Under the pieces are notes generated by a model. That model did not search any database. It saw nothing but the letters and a program-made list of their open reading frames with translations, and was not told the DNA's origin. The position numbers and the translations under genes are program-made. Below, piece by piece: positions 35,382 through 43,458 of a stretch of 64,000 nucleotides of DNA. Numbering within the stretch: position 1 is the stretch's first letter; the number at the start of each line of letters is the position of its first letter. Source of the stretch: Thalassococcus halodurans (lineage in GTDB: Bacteria > Pseudomonadota > Alphaproteobacteria > Rhodobacterales > Rhodobacteraceae); the NCBI RefSeq assembly GCF_900108225.1, contig NZ_FNUZ01000008.1, forward strand, positions 32,340 through 96,339, in the 5' to 3' direction.

Positions 35382-35834
35382 CTATTGTTGCTGCGCCTCT
35401 AGCTCGGCGATCAGTGCCTTCATCTCGGCGATTTCGCGCACCTGAGCTTCGATGATACCGTCAGCTAACTCTCGCACACGAGGATCCGAAAGCTCGGCCC
35501 GACGCGATGTCATGATCGCGATCGAGTGGTGCGGGATCATGGCACGCATGTAGCTGACATCCTGGACCGTTACCTGAGACCGAACCAGAAACAACGACCC
35601 GGCAGAAACAACCAAAGCGCCCACAAAGATCGCAAAATTCGCTGCCTTGTTCTGATACATAGACAGCATGAACGCCAACATGATGATCGCCATCACAGCC
35701 CCCATCAACAAGGCCATGTATGTCCGCGTTTCGGAAAACGTCACATGATCCAGAGCGTAGGTGTTCAGGTACATGAGACCGAACATCACGATGGTTGAGG
35801 TGATAATCATGGCCGCAAAACGTGCGTAGGACAT
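35382..35834 (-). CDS. DUF305 membrane protein
   Basis: 150 aa. Three N-terminal membrane helices (about 5-30, 38-60, 65-85) are followed by the DUF305 motif VSYMRAMIPHHSIAIMTSRRAELSDPRVRELADGIIEAQ, which carries the His-His pair and Met residues thought to bind copper in this ferritin-like family. A role in copper handling is likely but unproven. It is convergent with the second lacI gene and lies downstream of repC on the same strand as the rep operon. Confidence 0.85.
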   Translation of the reverse strand: MSYARFAAMIITSTIVMFGLMYLNTYALDHVTFSETRTYMALLMGAVMAIIMLAFMLSMYQNKAANFAIFVGALVVSAGSLFLVRSQVTVQDVSYMRAMIPHHSIAIMTSRRAELSDPRVRELADGIIEAQVREIAEMKALIAELEAQQQ

Positions 35835-35926
35835 TGGAAACTCCGTTGACTGGTTGCCAAACCAACGCAGACCCTACGGATCGGTTCCGGTTGTCAGCCC
35901 CCTGCCCTATCACTCAGCCGCTATAA

Positions 35927-37180
35927 TCACGCGGCTAAGGCCTTGAGGCGCCCGTAACAGCTTCGTTCCAGATGCAACTCCCCTACCCTGCTTTTCGCAA
36001 TCATCCCGCGCAGATATCCTGCCGGTGACTTCACCTCGCCGGACGTGTGCTTTTCAAAGACCAAAGCCACTGCAATCGCCGCCGCCTGTGGTCCCATATA
36101 GGCTTGGGCTGTGTCCCAGGATTTCTGTGGAATGCCGATCATCGGGGCCAGCTGCCCTGCCATTCTATGCAGATCCGCCCAATCCCTCAGAGACAGGCCA
36201 AGGTTTTTGGCCCACGACGTGAAATCAGGACAGGCTTGCGCAATGGTCGCGAGATCGATTTTTGCGGCTTCTTTGCAGTTTCCGTCGTTTGGTTTCTGGG
36301 CTGTCGTTTCTTTAGTGTCGCAGGAATCCCCAACATTACTTTTTACAGATTCAAGTTTATTTGTAGTTTGTAAGTGGGGTTCATTTTTGGACGTCTTGGT
36401 ATCCATTTCCGTGTCAAAAAGACGTTCAATCCGCGATTTAAGCTGGTCGAATAGCCCAGCAATCCGACGCAATTTTTCGGTGTTTGTTTTACGCGTTGGC
36501 AAATGTGTTAGCAGTTCATCGAAGGCCGCTGACAAATCCGCCCAAGGCCCTTTGATCCTTTCTTGAACGGCGGCTTCCAGACGTGCACGGATCAAACGGC
36601 GCGTGATGGTGATGTGGCGTTTCAGCGTTTGGTATTCGGCGCGCTCTTGCTGCAGGTCTTCGTGCAGCGCTTCGAACTCTGCTGTCCGTGCAGCGAGTGG
36701 CGACAGATCGAACCCATAAGCTTCGACAATCTCGCCACGGGCATCACGATGCCCCCAACGTTTGCCGTTCGGGCTGTCTTTGAAGGCAATGACTCCAGCC
36801 GCCGCCAGCCGGTTCACATGGCGTTTCAGCGCGGACAGGGAAAAACCGGTGTGCTCCATCAAAAGCGCGTTCGAGGGCCACACGATGGCCCTTTGCCCGT
36901 GCGTCCAATCCTGCGGCTGGGAAAACGCGGCGAGCGTGTCCAGTAGCATCACATCACTGGCTTTCAGCCCGATCTGAACGCCCACACGTTTCACCGCCAA
37001 CATCGCGCGTTGCTTGGGCACGTCCATGTGTTCACCGGCATCAGCGTAAGTGTCAGATTCGCGCACAGCCAAGGATGCCTTGCGCCAGCCGGTGTTGGGG
37101 CAGGGTGTGCGCATAGCTTCACCGTTCTGAGCCCGTGTGACCTCAGTCATCCCAAGTGGGATCGTATCAATTTTTCCCAT
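35927..37180 (-). CDS. repC: Plasmid replication initiator RepC
   Basis: About 417 aa from the ATG at 37180; a TTG at 37198 or later ATGs are possible because no strong ribosome site is seen. Conserved RepC segments are WRKASLAVRESDTYADAGE, KASDVMLLDTLAAFS, VWPSNALLMEHTGFSLSALKRHVNRLAAAGVIAFKDSPNGKRWGHRD (winged helix) and a C-terminal region ending in HTSGEVKSPAGYLRGMIAKSRVGEL. RepC starts replication; in this family the origin usually lies within the repC gene. The AT-rich stretch near 36300-36420 is a candidate. Confidence 0.93.
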   Translation of the reverse strand: MGKIDTIPLGMTEVTRAQNGEAMRTPCPNTGWRKASLAVRESDTYADAGEHMDVPKQRAMLAVKRVGVQIGLKASDVMLLDTLAAFSQPQDWTHGQRAIVWPSNALLMEHTGFSLSALKRHVNRLAAAGVIAFKDSPNGKRWGHRDARGEIVEAYGFDLSPLAARTAEFEALHEDLQQERAEYQTLKRHITITRRLIRARLEAAVQERIKGPWADLSAAFDELLTHLPTRKTNTEKLRRIAGLFDQLKSRIERLFDTEMDTKTSKNEPHLQTTNKLESVKSNVGDSCDTKETTAQKPNDGNCKEAAKIDLATIAQACPDFTSWAKNLGLSLRDWADLHRMAGQLAPMIGIPQKSWDTAQAYMGPQAAAIAVALVFEKHTSGEVKSPAGYLRGMIAKSRVGELHLERSCYGRLKALAA

Positions 37181-37229
37181 TATTTTGTCAGCAGACAAAG
37201 AAATCCCGTTCGCTCAAGAGCGTTTTGAC

Positions 37230-37258
37230 TTGTATGGCGATTCGGGGACTGCTAGATT
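37230..37258 (+). promoter_or_regulatory. Probable promoter of the counter-transcribed RNA
   Basis: On the plus strand a -35-like TTGTAT (37230-37235) and a -10-like TAGATT (37253-37258) are 17 bases apart, between repC and repB and pointing against the rep genes. A TTGACT five bases earlier is an alternative -35 but is too far from the -10. Confidence 0.5.
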
Positions 37259-37263
37259 CTAGG

Positions 37264-37326
37264 TGCTAATCTAAGAATTGCGCTTTGCGCAGCAGCCCTC
37301 GGAACCTTGGTTTCGGGGGTTTCTTA
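37264..37326 (+). ncRNA. Counter-transcribed antisense RNA of the repABC module
   Basis: About 60 nucleotides in the repB-repC gap on the strand opposite to the rep genes, as expected for the small incompatibility RNA that limits RepC synthesis. It has a small hairpin TGCGC-TTT-GCGCA (37279-37291). A terminator stem follows: CCCTCGGAACC pairs with GGTTTCGGGGG including G-U pairs (37296-37319), with a TTTCTT tail. The exact 5' end is an estimate from the promoter. Confidence 0.75.
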
Positions 37327-37354
37327 TTACTGCCTTCCTCCTTTCTGCTCGTCC

Positions 37355-38326
37355 TCAGGTGTCATCCGACGAGTTTACAGCTGTAAACTCGGCATAGGAT
37401 TTCTTGATGATCTCAGTGAGATTGTTGTCCAACCAATTCGCAAACGCAGCGTTCGTACCGGTTTTCTTAACCGACATCGAAACAGCGCCGCGGCTGGATT
37501 TGATGGTTACTCCGTCGATCGGCGTGACCTCGGCCAAGCCTGAATTGGGCCGGGGCACACGTTTGGTGGCCTCTTTGATCAGCGTTTCCAGCCGATCATC
37601 CGAGGGCATTTCGGGGGCCATCTTGGCAAGGATGCCAAGGGCGGCTTTGTCGGTCAGCTTTTTGGCGATGAAAAGCTCTGCCAATTCTGTCCAACGGGGG
37701 CGGCCCGATTTGGGCGCGGCCCCGATCTGATCGCCGACTTTCGTCGGGATATTCTGGGTGACCTTTGTCAGATGCGACAGGCCAGATGCGGACAGGTTCA
37801 ACACCTGACGCACGGTGGCAGTGTCGTGGCCTGCGTTCTGAATGGCTTCGGCAAAGCGGGCCTTTTCGTAGAACGACAGGTTGCGCCGTGCCGCGTTTTC
37901 CAGACCCTTGGCAAGAAGGGCGGTCGCGTCATCCAGATCCTGAACGTTGGCGCGTACCTTGATGCCAAGTTCACGGCAGGCTTTCAGGCGGCGACGGCCA
38001 TAGATCGCCTCGTACCGGCCATCAGTGGTTTTCGACCGGCGCACAAGGATCGGCACCTGCTGGCCACCGTCCTGAATGCTGGTTTTCAGCGCCTCAAGGC
38101 TTTGGTCATCGTCATCCGAGTTTACAGCTGTAAACTCGTCCAAACGATCAACCGGGCCCCAATCATCGATCAGGTTCGGATCAATCTCGCGGATTGACGC
38201 AAGCGATCCTTGCAGCGCGCCAAGGGCAGGGGCGCTGGTTTTCGGCGTCTTTTCAGTGTTGCCTGTGCCGGACCGTGCGATGGTGCTGGCGATGCCGGAC
38301 ATGTCCCGAAGTGTCTTTCTGGCCAT
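37355..38326 (-). CDS. repB: Plasmid partition protein RepB (ParB-like)
   Basis: 323 aa. ParB-type N-terminal domain: SLEALKTSIQDGGQQVPILVRR, YEAIYGRRRLKACRELGIKVRANV and NAARRNLSFYEKARFAEAIQNAGHDTATVRQVLNLSASGLSHLTKV (helix-turn-helix). The C-terminal part mediates dimerisation. The gene begins inside the repA stop codon (TAATG). Two parS palindromes lie within its coding sequence and both encode the peptide EFTAVNS, once near residue 67 and once at the C-terminus. Confidence 0.95.
   Translation of the reverse strand: MARKTLRDMSGIASTIARSGTGNTEKTPKTSAPALGALQGSLASIREIDPNLIDDWGPVDRLDEFTAVNSDDDDQSLEALKTSIQDGGQQVPILVRRSKTTDGRYEAIYGRRRLKACRELGIKVRANVQDLDDATALLAKGLENAARRNLSFYEKARFAEAIQNAGHDTATVRQVLNLSASGLSHLTKVTQNIPTKVGDQIGAAPKSGRPRWTELAELFIAKKLTDKAALGILAKMAPEMPSDDRLETLIKEATKRVPRPNSGLAEVTPIDGVTIKSSRGAVSMSVKKTGTNAAFANWLDNNLTEIIKKSYAEFTAVNSSDDT
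37373..37388. other. parS partition site 1 (in the 3' end of repB)
   Basis: Perfect 16-bp palindrome GTTTACAGCTGTAAAC, matching the GTTnnnnGCnnnnAAC pattern of repABC centromere sites. The symmetry extends three bases further on each side. It is read in frame as part of the last codons of RepB. Confidence 0.9.
38120..38135. other. parS partition site 2 (inside repB)
   Basis: Second perfect copy of GTTTACAGCTGTAAAC, with the same flanking bases as site 1 (CGA before, TCG after). It lies in the N-terminal part of the repB coding region, in the same reading frame as site 1. Confidence 0.9.
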
Positions 38327-39510
38327 TAGCTACGTCCCCATGCTTGCTGGATCATGGCTTCTACTTCTTGCCCGACGGCATCCATCGACCCCTTCGCGCG
38401 GTCATACGTGGCGCGGGTCATTTCCGAGCGGACTACTTCATAGATCGACTGTTTCAACATGGTTGCATCACTGATCGCGGTACTTTTCAGGGCCGTTGCT
38501 GACATGACGCGATCCTGGAACAGGGCCCGCATGAACGACGTCAGTTGCTGCGATGGTACGTCTGTCGGTTCGTCACGGGTGATCAGGAACTTGAAGTGGT
38601 CATAGTTCAGCGACGCGCCTGCATCTTCGATCACGCCCATGTAAGCGCCGGCGAGTTCAAGGAACTGCGCGGTGGACGACACGTCCAGCATCGACGGGGT
38701 CAACGGCACGATCAGAGAGCTTGCAGCCGCCATGCCGGCAATGGTCAGGAAGCCCAATTGCGGTGGGCTGTCCATCAGAACCAGATCAAAATCGTCCTCG
38801 ACCTGTGCCAAGGCGTTCCGGATGCGGGTAAAGAACGGCTGGTCGGGATTTGAATGTACCGCCGATTCAGTCTCGAATTCCGACAGCATCAGTCTCGAAG
38901 GCGCGATGGACAGGCCGGGGAAATATGTTGGCTGAACCACCTCGGTCATGGGCACCGGATCGTCATAGCGGACCGCGTCGTAAATGGTCAGTCCGTCGAA
39001 TTCGATTTCTGGGCTGATCCCGCACATCGACGTCAAAGACCCCTGAGGATCGAGGTCGACCAGCAAAACGCGATAGCCGCGCAGGGCAAAATAGTGGGCC
39101 AGGTGTACGGTGGTCGTACTTTTGCTGGACCCGCCTTTAAAGTTCATCAGCTGCCAGACCTGAAGCTTTTCATCGCCGGTCCGGCGGGGCAGGTAGCGCC
39201 CCTTTTTCCGAGACGATTTCTCGAGAATTTCGCGGGCATCCCAGATTTCCTGAGCGGTATAATAGCGCCGTCCGCCGCGTTGTTCCTGCGGTTCGGGAAT
39301 GGTGCCTTCGGCGTGCACTTTGCGCATGAATTGTCCCGAAACACCCAAAAGCTCAGCCGCCTCGGGGGCGGCGAAACTACGGAGCGTTTTGGTGTTGTCT
39401 GGCGCGAATGCCGACAGTAGATGTTCACGGATCGCCGCGTTCAGCCGTTCGGAAATATCCGTGGCGAGTGCGGAGGGCCGTTCATCTGTGAGTGGTGTCA
39501 CCGGAATCAT
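38326..39510 (-). CDS. repA: Plasmid partition ATPase RepA (ParA-like)
   Basis: 394 aa. An N-terminal helix-turn-helix region (FAAPEAAELLGVSGQFMRKVHAEG) precedes the ParA ATPase domain. The deviant Walker A is FKGGSSKSTTTVHLAHYFALRGYRVLLVDLDPQGSLT and Walker B-like residues lie in FDLVLMDSPPQLGFLTIAGMAAA. It segregates the replicon and represses the rep operon. It is the first gene of the operon, with the third parS site 150 bases upstream. Confidence 0.95.
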   Translation of the reverse strand: MIPVTPLTDERPSALATDISERLNAAIREHLLSAFAPDNTKTLRSFAAPEAAELLGVSGQFMRKVHAEGTIPEPQEQRGGRRYYTAQEIWDAREILEKSSRKKGRYLPRRTGDEKLQVWQLMNFKGGSSKSTTTVHLAHYFALRGYRVLLVDLDPQGSLTSMCGISPEIEFDGLTIYDAVRYDDPVPMTEVVQPTYFPGLSIAPSRLMLSEFETESAVHSNPDQPFFTRIRNALAQVEDDFDLVLMDSPPQLGFLTIAGMAAASSLIVPLTPSMLDVSSTAQFLELAGAYMGVIEDAGASLNYDHFKFLITRDEPTDVPSQQLTSFMRALFQDRVMSATALKSTAISDATMLKQSIYEVVRSEMTRATYDRAKGSMDAVGQEVEAMIQQAWGRS

Positions 39511-39848
39511 CTGGTTGCCTCAATTTTAAAAATGTGGGCTTTTTCGCGCCACTTGAGGACAAGAGCGATGATTCAGAAGGTTAAGTCAAGCATTTTCCCT
39601 TATTTTGTGGGGCCGCCTGTAGGTGCAGACTAAATGCATGGTGGGCTTCTATCAAGAGTTTACAGCTGTAAACGAGGTCGACGCGGCACTGTGGTTCGAA
39701 TGGCTGTCCCTGAAAGTCCCAGTTCGCAGGGCAGGAACGTGAACCGCGAAAAGCTATAGCTTTTGCTTATCAGGATCGTTCATCTTTCTAATTGAGCCTG
39801 ACCCGCTGCCCATGACAACTGTGACCCAAAGTTTCAAAGGAGATACCC
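39511..39848. promoter_or_regulatory. Intergenic region upstream of repA with the third parS site
   Basis: About 340 bases between the divergent repA and galB genes. It contains the repA promoter region (AT-rich stretch near 39575-39605), the third parS site at 39658 and the leader of galB, which ends with an AAGGAG ribosome site at about 39837. No open frame of note was seen. Confidence 0.6.
39658..39673. other. parS partition site 3 (upstream of repA)
   Basis: Third perfect copy of GTTTACAGCTGTAAAC. Only the 16-bp core and a few flanking bases match the two copies inside repB. It lies about 150 bases upstream of the repA start. Confidence 0.9.
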
Positions 39849-40580
39849 ATGTGTGCTGCCAAAACGGCTTTGGTTCTGTCTGCTCACGCAGCTGATTTTG
39901 TCTGGCGTTGCGGTGGCGCAATCGCGCTTCATGCCGAAATGGGATACGAGGTTACGGTGGCCTGTATGTCCTTTGGTGAACGTGGTGAAAGCGCGCGGCT
40001 CTGGAAAGAAGGAAAGTCGCTGGACGAAGTGAAAGCCATCCGTCGCGGTGAGGCCGAAGCGGCGGCAGAGGCACTGGGCGTTCATCGTCTGGAATGCTTT
40101 GATCTGGGGGATTACCCACTGGAACTGGACCGCGATGACAAGAACAAGCTGGTCGATCTGATCCGCGAGGTTCAGCCCGCCTTTATGCTGAGCCACTCGA
40201 AATACGACCCTTACAACACAGATCACATGTACATGACGCAAGTCGCGCTTGAGACGCGCATGATCGCGCAGGCGTGGGGCCACAACCCGGGTGAAAAGGT
40301 GCTGGGCGCGCCGCAGCTGTACCTGTTTGAACCGCACCAGACCGAACAGATGGGCTGGAAGCCTGACACGTTCCTCGACATCACGCCTGTTTGGGACAAA
40401 AAGCGCGCCGCGATGGAGGCGATGAACGGTCAGGTCCACCTGTGGGACTATTACACACGTGTCGCCCAGCAACGCGCCAACCACTTCAAGCGGAATTCGG
40501 GCGGTCAGTCCGGCGGGCGTGATTGCAAATACGCCGAGGGCTTTGAAACTGTCTTCCCGCGCACGGTTGACGAACTCTAA
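39849..40580 (+). CDS. galB: 4-oxalomesaconate hydratase, GalB-like (PIG-L family)
   Basis: 243 aa, Zn-dependent PIG-L/LmbE fold. The N-terminal metal motif reads SAHAADFVWRCGGAIALHAEMG, as in GalB, in place of the HPDD of deacetylases. The second part of the site is LSHSKYDPYNTDHMYM. The enzyme would hydrate 4-oxalomesaconate to 4-carboxy-4-hydroxy-2-oxoadipate. AAGGAG precedes the start. It forms an operon with galC (30 bases) and galD (17 bases further). Confidence 0.88.
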   Translation: MCAAKTALVLSAHAADFVWRCGGAIALHAEMGYEVTVACMSFGERGESARLWKEGKSLDEVKAIRRGEAEAAAEALGVHRLECFDLGDYPLELDRDDKNKLVDLIREVQPAFMLSHSKYDPYNTDHMYMTQVALETRMIAQAWGHNPGEKVLGAPQLYLFEPHQTEQMGWKPDTFLDITPVWDKKRAAMEAMNGQVHLWDYYTRVAQQRANHFKRNSGGQSGGRDCKYAEGFETVFPRTVDEL

Positions 40581-40610
40581 GGCAGTACAGGCAAGACAAA
40601 GGAGCAGGCC

Positions 40611-41282
40611 ATGGCGGTAGTCGTGCAGAACATTGAACGGGCCGCGCCCGAGGTTATCGACGGGCTGGCCCGTGCCGGCGTGGCCACCGTGCACGAAGCA
40701 CAGGGGCGCAAAGGGTGCCTGCAAAGCTATATGCGCCCGATTTATAGCGGCGCGCAGATTGCGGGCTCTGCCGTGACGATTTCGGCACCTCCGGGCGACA
40801 ACTGGATGGTTCACGTGGCAATTGAGCAGCTGCAAGAAGGCGATATCCTTGTCCTCGCGCCCACGTCGCCCTGCGACAACGGGTATTTCGGTGATCTCCT
40901 GGCGACATCTGCCATCGCACGCGGCTGCCGTGGCCTGATCATTGATGCCGGTGTACGCGATATCAAAGACCTGACCGAGATGGCGTTTCCAGTCTGGTCC
41001 AAGGCGGTGTCGGCGCAAGGCACGGTGAAAGAAACGCTGGGGTCCGTGAATGTGCCTGTGGTCTGCGCGGGGCAGGGGATCGAGGCCGGTGATATCATCG
41101 TCGCCGATGATGATGGTGTTTGCGTCGTGAAACGGGCTGAAGCCGCCGACGTTTTGGTCAAAGCAAACGAACGCCTTGATGCGGAAGAGGGCAAGCGCAA
41201 GCGTCTTGCCAGTGGGGAACTGGGCTTGGACATCTACAACATGCGCGGACGACTGGCCGAAAAGGGCCTGAAATACGTCTGA
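40611..41282 (+). CDS. galC: 4-carboxy-4-hydroxy-2-oxoadipate aldolase / oxaloacetate decarboxylase
   Basis: 223 aa, LigK/ProA/GalC (RraA-like) fold. The substrate and metal motif is [31 protein letters not shown], containing the Gly-x-Leu-Leu-Ala loop and the Asp-x-Gly-x-Arg-Asp catalytic residues. It cleaves the hydrated product to pyruvate and oxaloacetate, finishing the 4,5-cleavage route of protocatechuate or gallate. Ribosome site AAGGAG. Confidence 0.92.
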   Translation: MAVVVQNIERAAPEVIDGLARAGVATVHEAQGRKGCLQSYMRPIYSGAQIAGSAVTISAPPGDNWMVHVAIEQLQEGDILVLAPTSPCDNGYFGDLLATSAIARGCRGLIIDAGVRDIKDLTEMAFPVWSKAVSAQGTVKETLGSVNVPVVCAGQGIEAGDIIVADDDGVCVVKRAEAADVLVKANERLDAEEGKRKRLASGELGLDIYNMRGRLAEKGLKYV

Positions 41283-41299
41283 TAGGGCAGGGTGGTTTC

Positions 41300-42364
41300 A
41301 TGGACAGCTACATGAAGGACGGCATTCCCTGCCTCTGGATGCGGGGCGGGACCTCTAAGGGGGCGTATTTTTTGGCGTCTGATCTGCCAACTGATGTGGC
41401 TGCCCGTGATGATCTGTTGCTGCGCATCATGGGGTCGCCCGATCCGACCCAGATCGATGGGATCGGCGGGGCAGATCCACTGACCTCGAAGGTCGCGATC
41501 CTGAGTCCGCCGACGCGCGATGATGCGGATGTGGATTATCTATTCCTTCAGGTGTTCGTTGATCAGGCTGTTGTCAGTGATGCCCAAGGTTGCGGCAATA
41601 TCCTTGCCGGCGTCGGCCCTGCCGCGATCGAGCGGGGTCTGGTTGCTGTTCAAGGCGACGAAACACCCGTGCGCATCCACATGCGCAACACGGGCGAGGT
41701 TGCTTTGGCTAAGGTTGCAACGCCCAACGGTCGGGTTTCCTACGTAGGCGACGCGCGGATTGACGGTGTTCCAGGCCACCATGCGCCGGTGCCCATGATG
41801 TTTGAAAACACCGCTGGGTCCATGTGCGGCAGCCTGCTGCCAAGTGGGCGGGCGGTGGATGTGATCGATGGCATCGCCTGCACGCTGATCGACAACGGTA
41901 TGCCCTGCGTCATCCTGAAAGCGCAGGATTTGGGCGTAACAGGCTCTGAAACCCGCGAAGAACTGGATTCAAACACTGATCTTAAGGCACGGATCGAAAC
42001 GATCCGCCTTCAGGCTGGGCCGATGATGAACCTTGGGGATGTCTCTGATAAATCCGTGCCTAAAATGACGCTGGTTTCTGCGCCAATAGCGGGCGGCGTG
42101 ATCAATACGCGCAGTTTCATCCCACATCGGTGTCATGCGACCATCGGGGTGTTCGCGGCGGTTAGCGTGGCGACGGCTTGTACGCTGCCAAACACACCAG
42201 CTGCCGAAGTTGCGTCGGTGCCGGAAGGTGAAACCTTTGCCATCGAACATCCCACCGGCGCGGCCGACGTTCTGATTGAACGGGATTCGACGGGCGAGGT
42301 GACGCACGCAGGTACATTGCGCACTGCGCGCAAACTATTCGATGGGCGTGCTTTTCCTAGTTAA
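41300..42364 (+). CDS. galD: 4-oxalomesaconate tautomerase, GalD-like (PrpF family)
   Basis: 354 aa. PrpF-type diaminopimelate-epimerase fold with the N-terminal IPCLWMRGGTSKGAYFLASDLP and QIDGIGGADPLTSKVAILSP, and the second half motif RSFIPHRCHATIGVFAAVSVATACTLP. GalD converts the keto form of 4-oxalomesaconate to the enol form used by GalB. The combination GalB-GalC-GalD is the lower part of the gallate pathway of pseudomonads. The transcript ends at the hairpin after the gene. Confidence 0.88.
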   Translation: MDSYMKDGIPCLWMRGGTSKGAYFLASDLPTDVAARDDLLLRIMGSPDPTQIDGIGGADPLTSKVAILSPPTRDDADVDYLFLQVFVDQAVVSDAQGCGNILAGVGPAAIERGLVAVQGDETPVRIHMRNTGEVALAKVATPNGRVSYVGDARIDGVPGHHAPVPMMFENTAGSMCGSLLPSGRAVDVIDGIACTLIDNGMPCVILKAQDLGVTGSETREELDSNTDLKARIETIRLQAGPMMNLGDVSDKSVPKMTLVSAPIAGGVINTRSFIPHRCHATIGVFAAVSVATACTLPNTPAAEVASVPEGETFAIEHPTGAADVLIERDSTGEVTHAGTLRTARKLFDGRAFPS

Positions 42365-42384
42365 ATTACTGATAATAATAAATA

Positions 42385-42408
42385 AACCCCGCTGTTCCCA
42401 GCGGGGTT
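42385..42408. terminator. Bidirectional terminator between galD and dctP
   Basis: Stem AACCCCGCTG / CAGCGGGGTT with a four-base TTCC loop, T-run on the plus side and A-run on the other, placed between convergent genes. It serves galD from the left and the TRAP operon from the right. Confidence 0.88.
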
Positions 42409-42430
42409 TTGCATTGCAGTGTGAGTGCGA

Positions 42431-43414
42431 TCAGTTGCCCTTCAGCGCGTTCACGTAGGCAGTCGCAGGCAGGCCCTCTGCATCCGCGTCAGCGATTGCC
42501 TTGGCTACAACAGGGGCCGAGGCCGCGTCAAACTTGGCCGCTTCTTCAGCGGAAAGTGTGATCACTGCTTTGCCCTCGGTCGCGGCAAAATCAGCCAGCG
42601 CGCTTTCGGCAACTGACAGCCAAGCCTGGTTCGCCGCCAGCGATGCGTCGCGACCGGCGTCCTTGACGATCTGCTGCTGTTCTTCGGTCAGGTTGCCAAA
42701 GCTGTCGCGGTTCATGATCATGAAGAACGACGAAATCGTCGTCGCCATGCCGGTGGTGATGTGGTTCGTCACTTCGGCCAGTTTGAACGACTTCAGCGTG
42801 GTCGCATCGATCATCGCGCCGTCGATCACGCCGGTTTGCATCGCGTTGTAGATTTCAGGCGCAGGCATGGACACGGGCGTTGCGCCCCACGCTTCGACAA
42901 CCAGACCGGCATTGCGCGAAGGCACGCGGATTTTCAGACCTTGCAGGTCTTCAAGCGTGTTCACCGGCTTTTCCGCCATGAACAGCATGTTGGGCGCGTT
43001 GTTCCAAAGACCTATCAGCGCAACACGGCGGTATTCGTTGCTCAGGATGTCGATGTTGTCTTGAACGGCTTGCGTACCGGTTTCGGCGTCGATCACGCCC
43101 GGCAGCTCCGTCAACAGCGTGGTCGGGAAATTCGCAGCGGTATAGCCCGGCAGGCCGAATGCGATGTCGGTCACTCCCTCGACGGTGCGGTTATACTGTT
43201 CGCGCGGGCCCGGGCCCAATTCGCCACCCATGTATTCAGTGACGGTGACAGCACCGCCGGTCTTTTCGGCGATGGTTTCCGCGAAGGGCTTATAGACCTT
43301 TTCCACGACAAAGTGAGTCGGGGGCTGGAAATCGGCCAGTTTCAGATCTTCGGCCAAGGCCGCCTGCGCGCCCAGTGCGAACGCGGCGACGGCTGTCAGT
43401 GTCTTCATGAACAT
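42431..43414 (-). CDS. dctP: TRAP transporter substrate-binding protein
   Basis: 327 aa with a signal peptide (LTAVAAFALGAQAALAE). DctP family motifs: FVVEKVYKPFAETIAEKTGGAVTVTEYMGGELGPGPREQYNRTVEGVTDIAFGLPG, LQGLKIRVPSRNAGLVVEAWGATPVSMPAPEIYNAMQTGVIDGAMID. The Arg in KIRVPS contacts a carboxylate ligand in this family. Next to galBCD it probably binds an aromatic acid or a dicarboxylate. It is the last gene of the dctQMP operon. Ribosome site GGAGG. Confidence 0.9.
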   Translation of the reverse strand: MFMKTLTAVAAFALGAQAALAEDLKLADFQPPTHFVVEKVYKPFAETIAEKTGGAVTVTEYMGGELGPGPREQYNRTVEGVTDIAFGLPGYTAANFPTTLLTELPGVIDAETGTQAVQDNIDILSNEYRRVALIGLWNNAPNMLFMAEKPVNTLEDLQGLKIRVPSRNAGLVVEAWGATPVSMPAPEIYNAMQTGVIDGAMIDATTLKSFKLAEVTNHITTGMATTISSFFMIMNRDSFGNLTEEQQQIVKDAGRDASLAANQAWLSVAESALADFAATEGKAVITLSAEEAAKFDAASAPVVAKAIADADAEGLPATAYVNALKGN

Positions 43415-43458
43415 CCTGTAGTCCTCCGTTTTGGATGTTAGGAACGGGGGCCTGTGGC

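Noticed and set aside
35369..35926. Possible toxin-antitoxin or entry-exclusion genes near repC
   Set aside because: The only frame with support is the DUF305 membrane protein; the remaining gaps are too short and show no toxin or antitoxin pattern.
40611..41282. The galC product as an RraA regulator of RNase E or a plain methyltransferase
   Set aside because: The operon with GalB and GalD and the catalytic Asp/Arg loop fit the aldolase group; RraA proteins are shorter and lack these neighbours.
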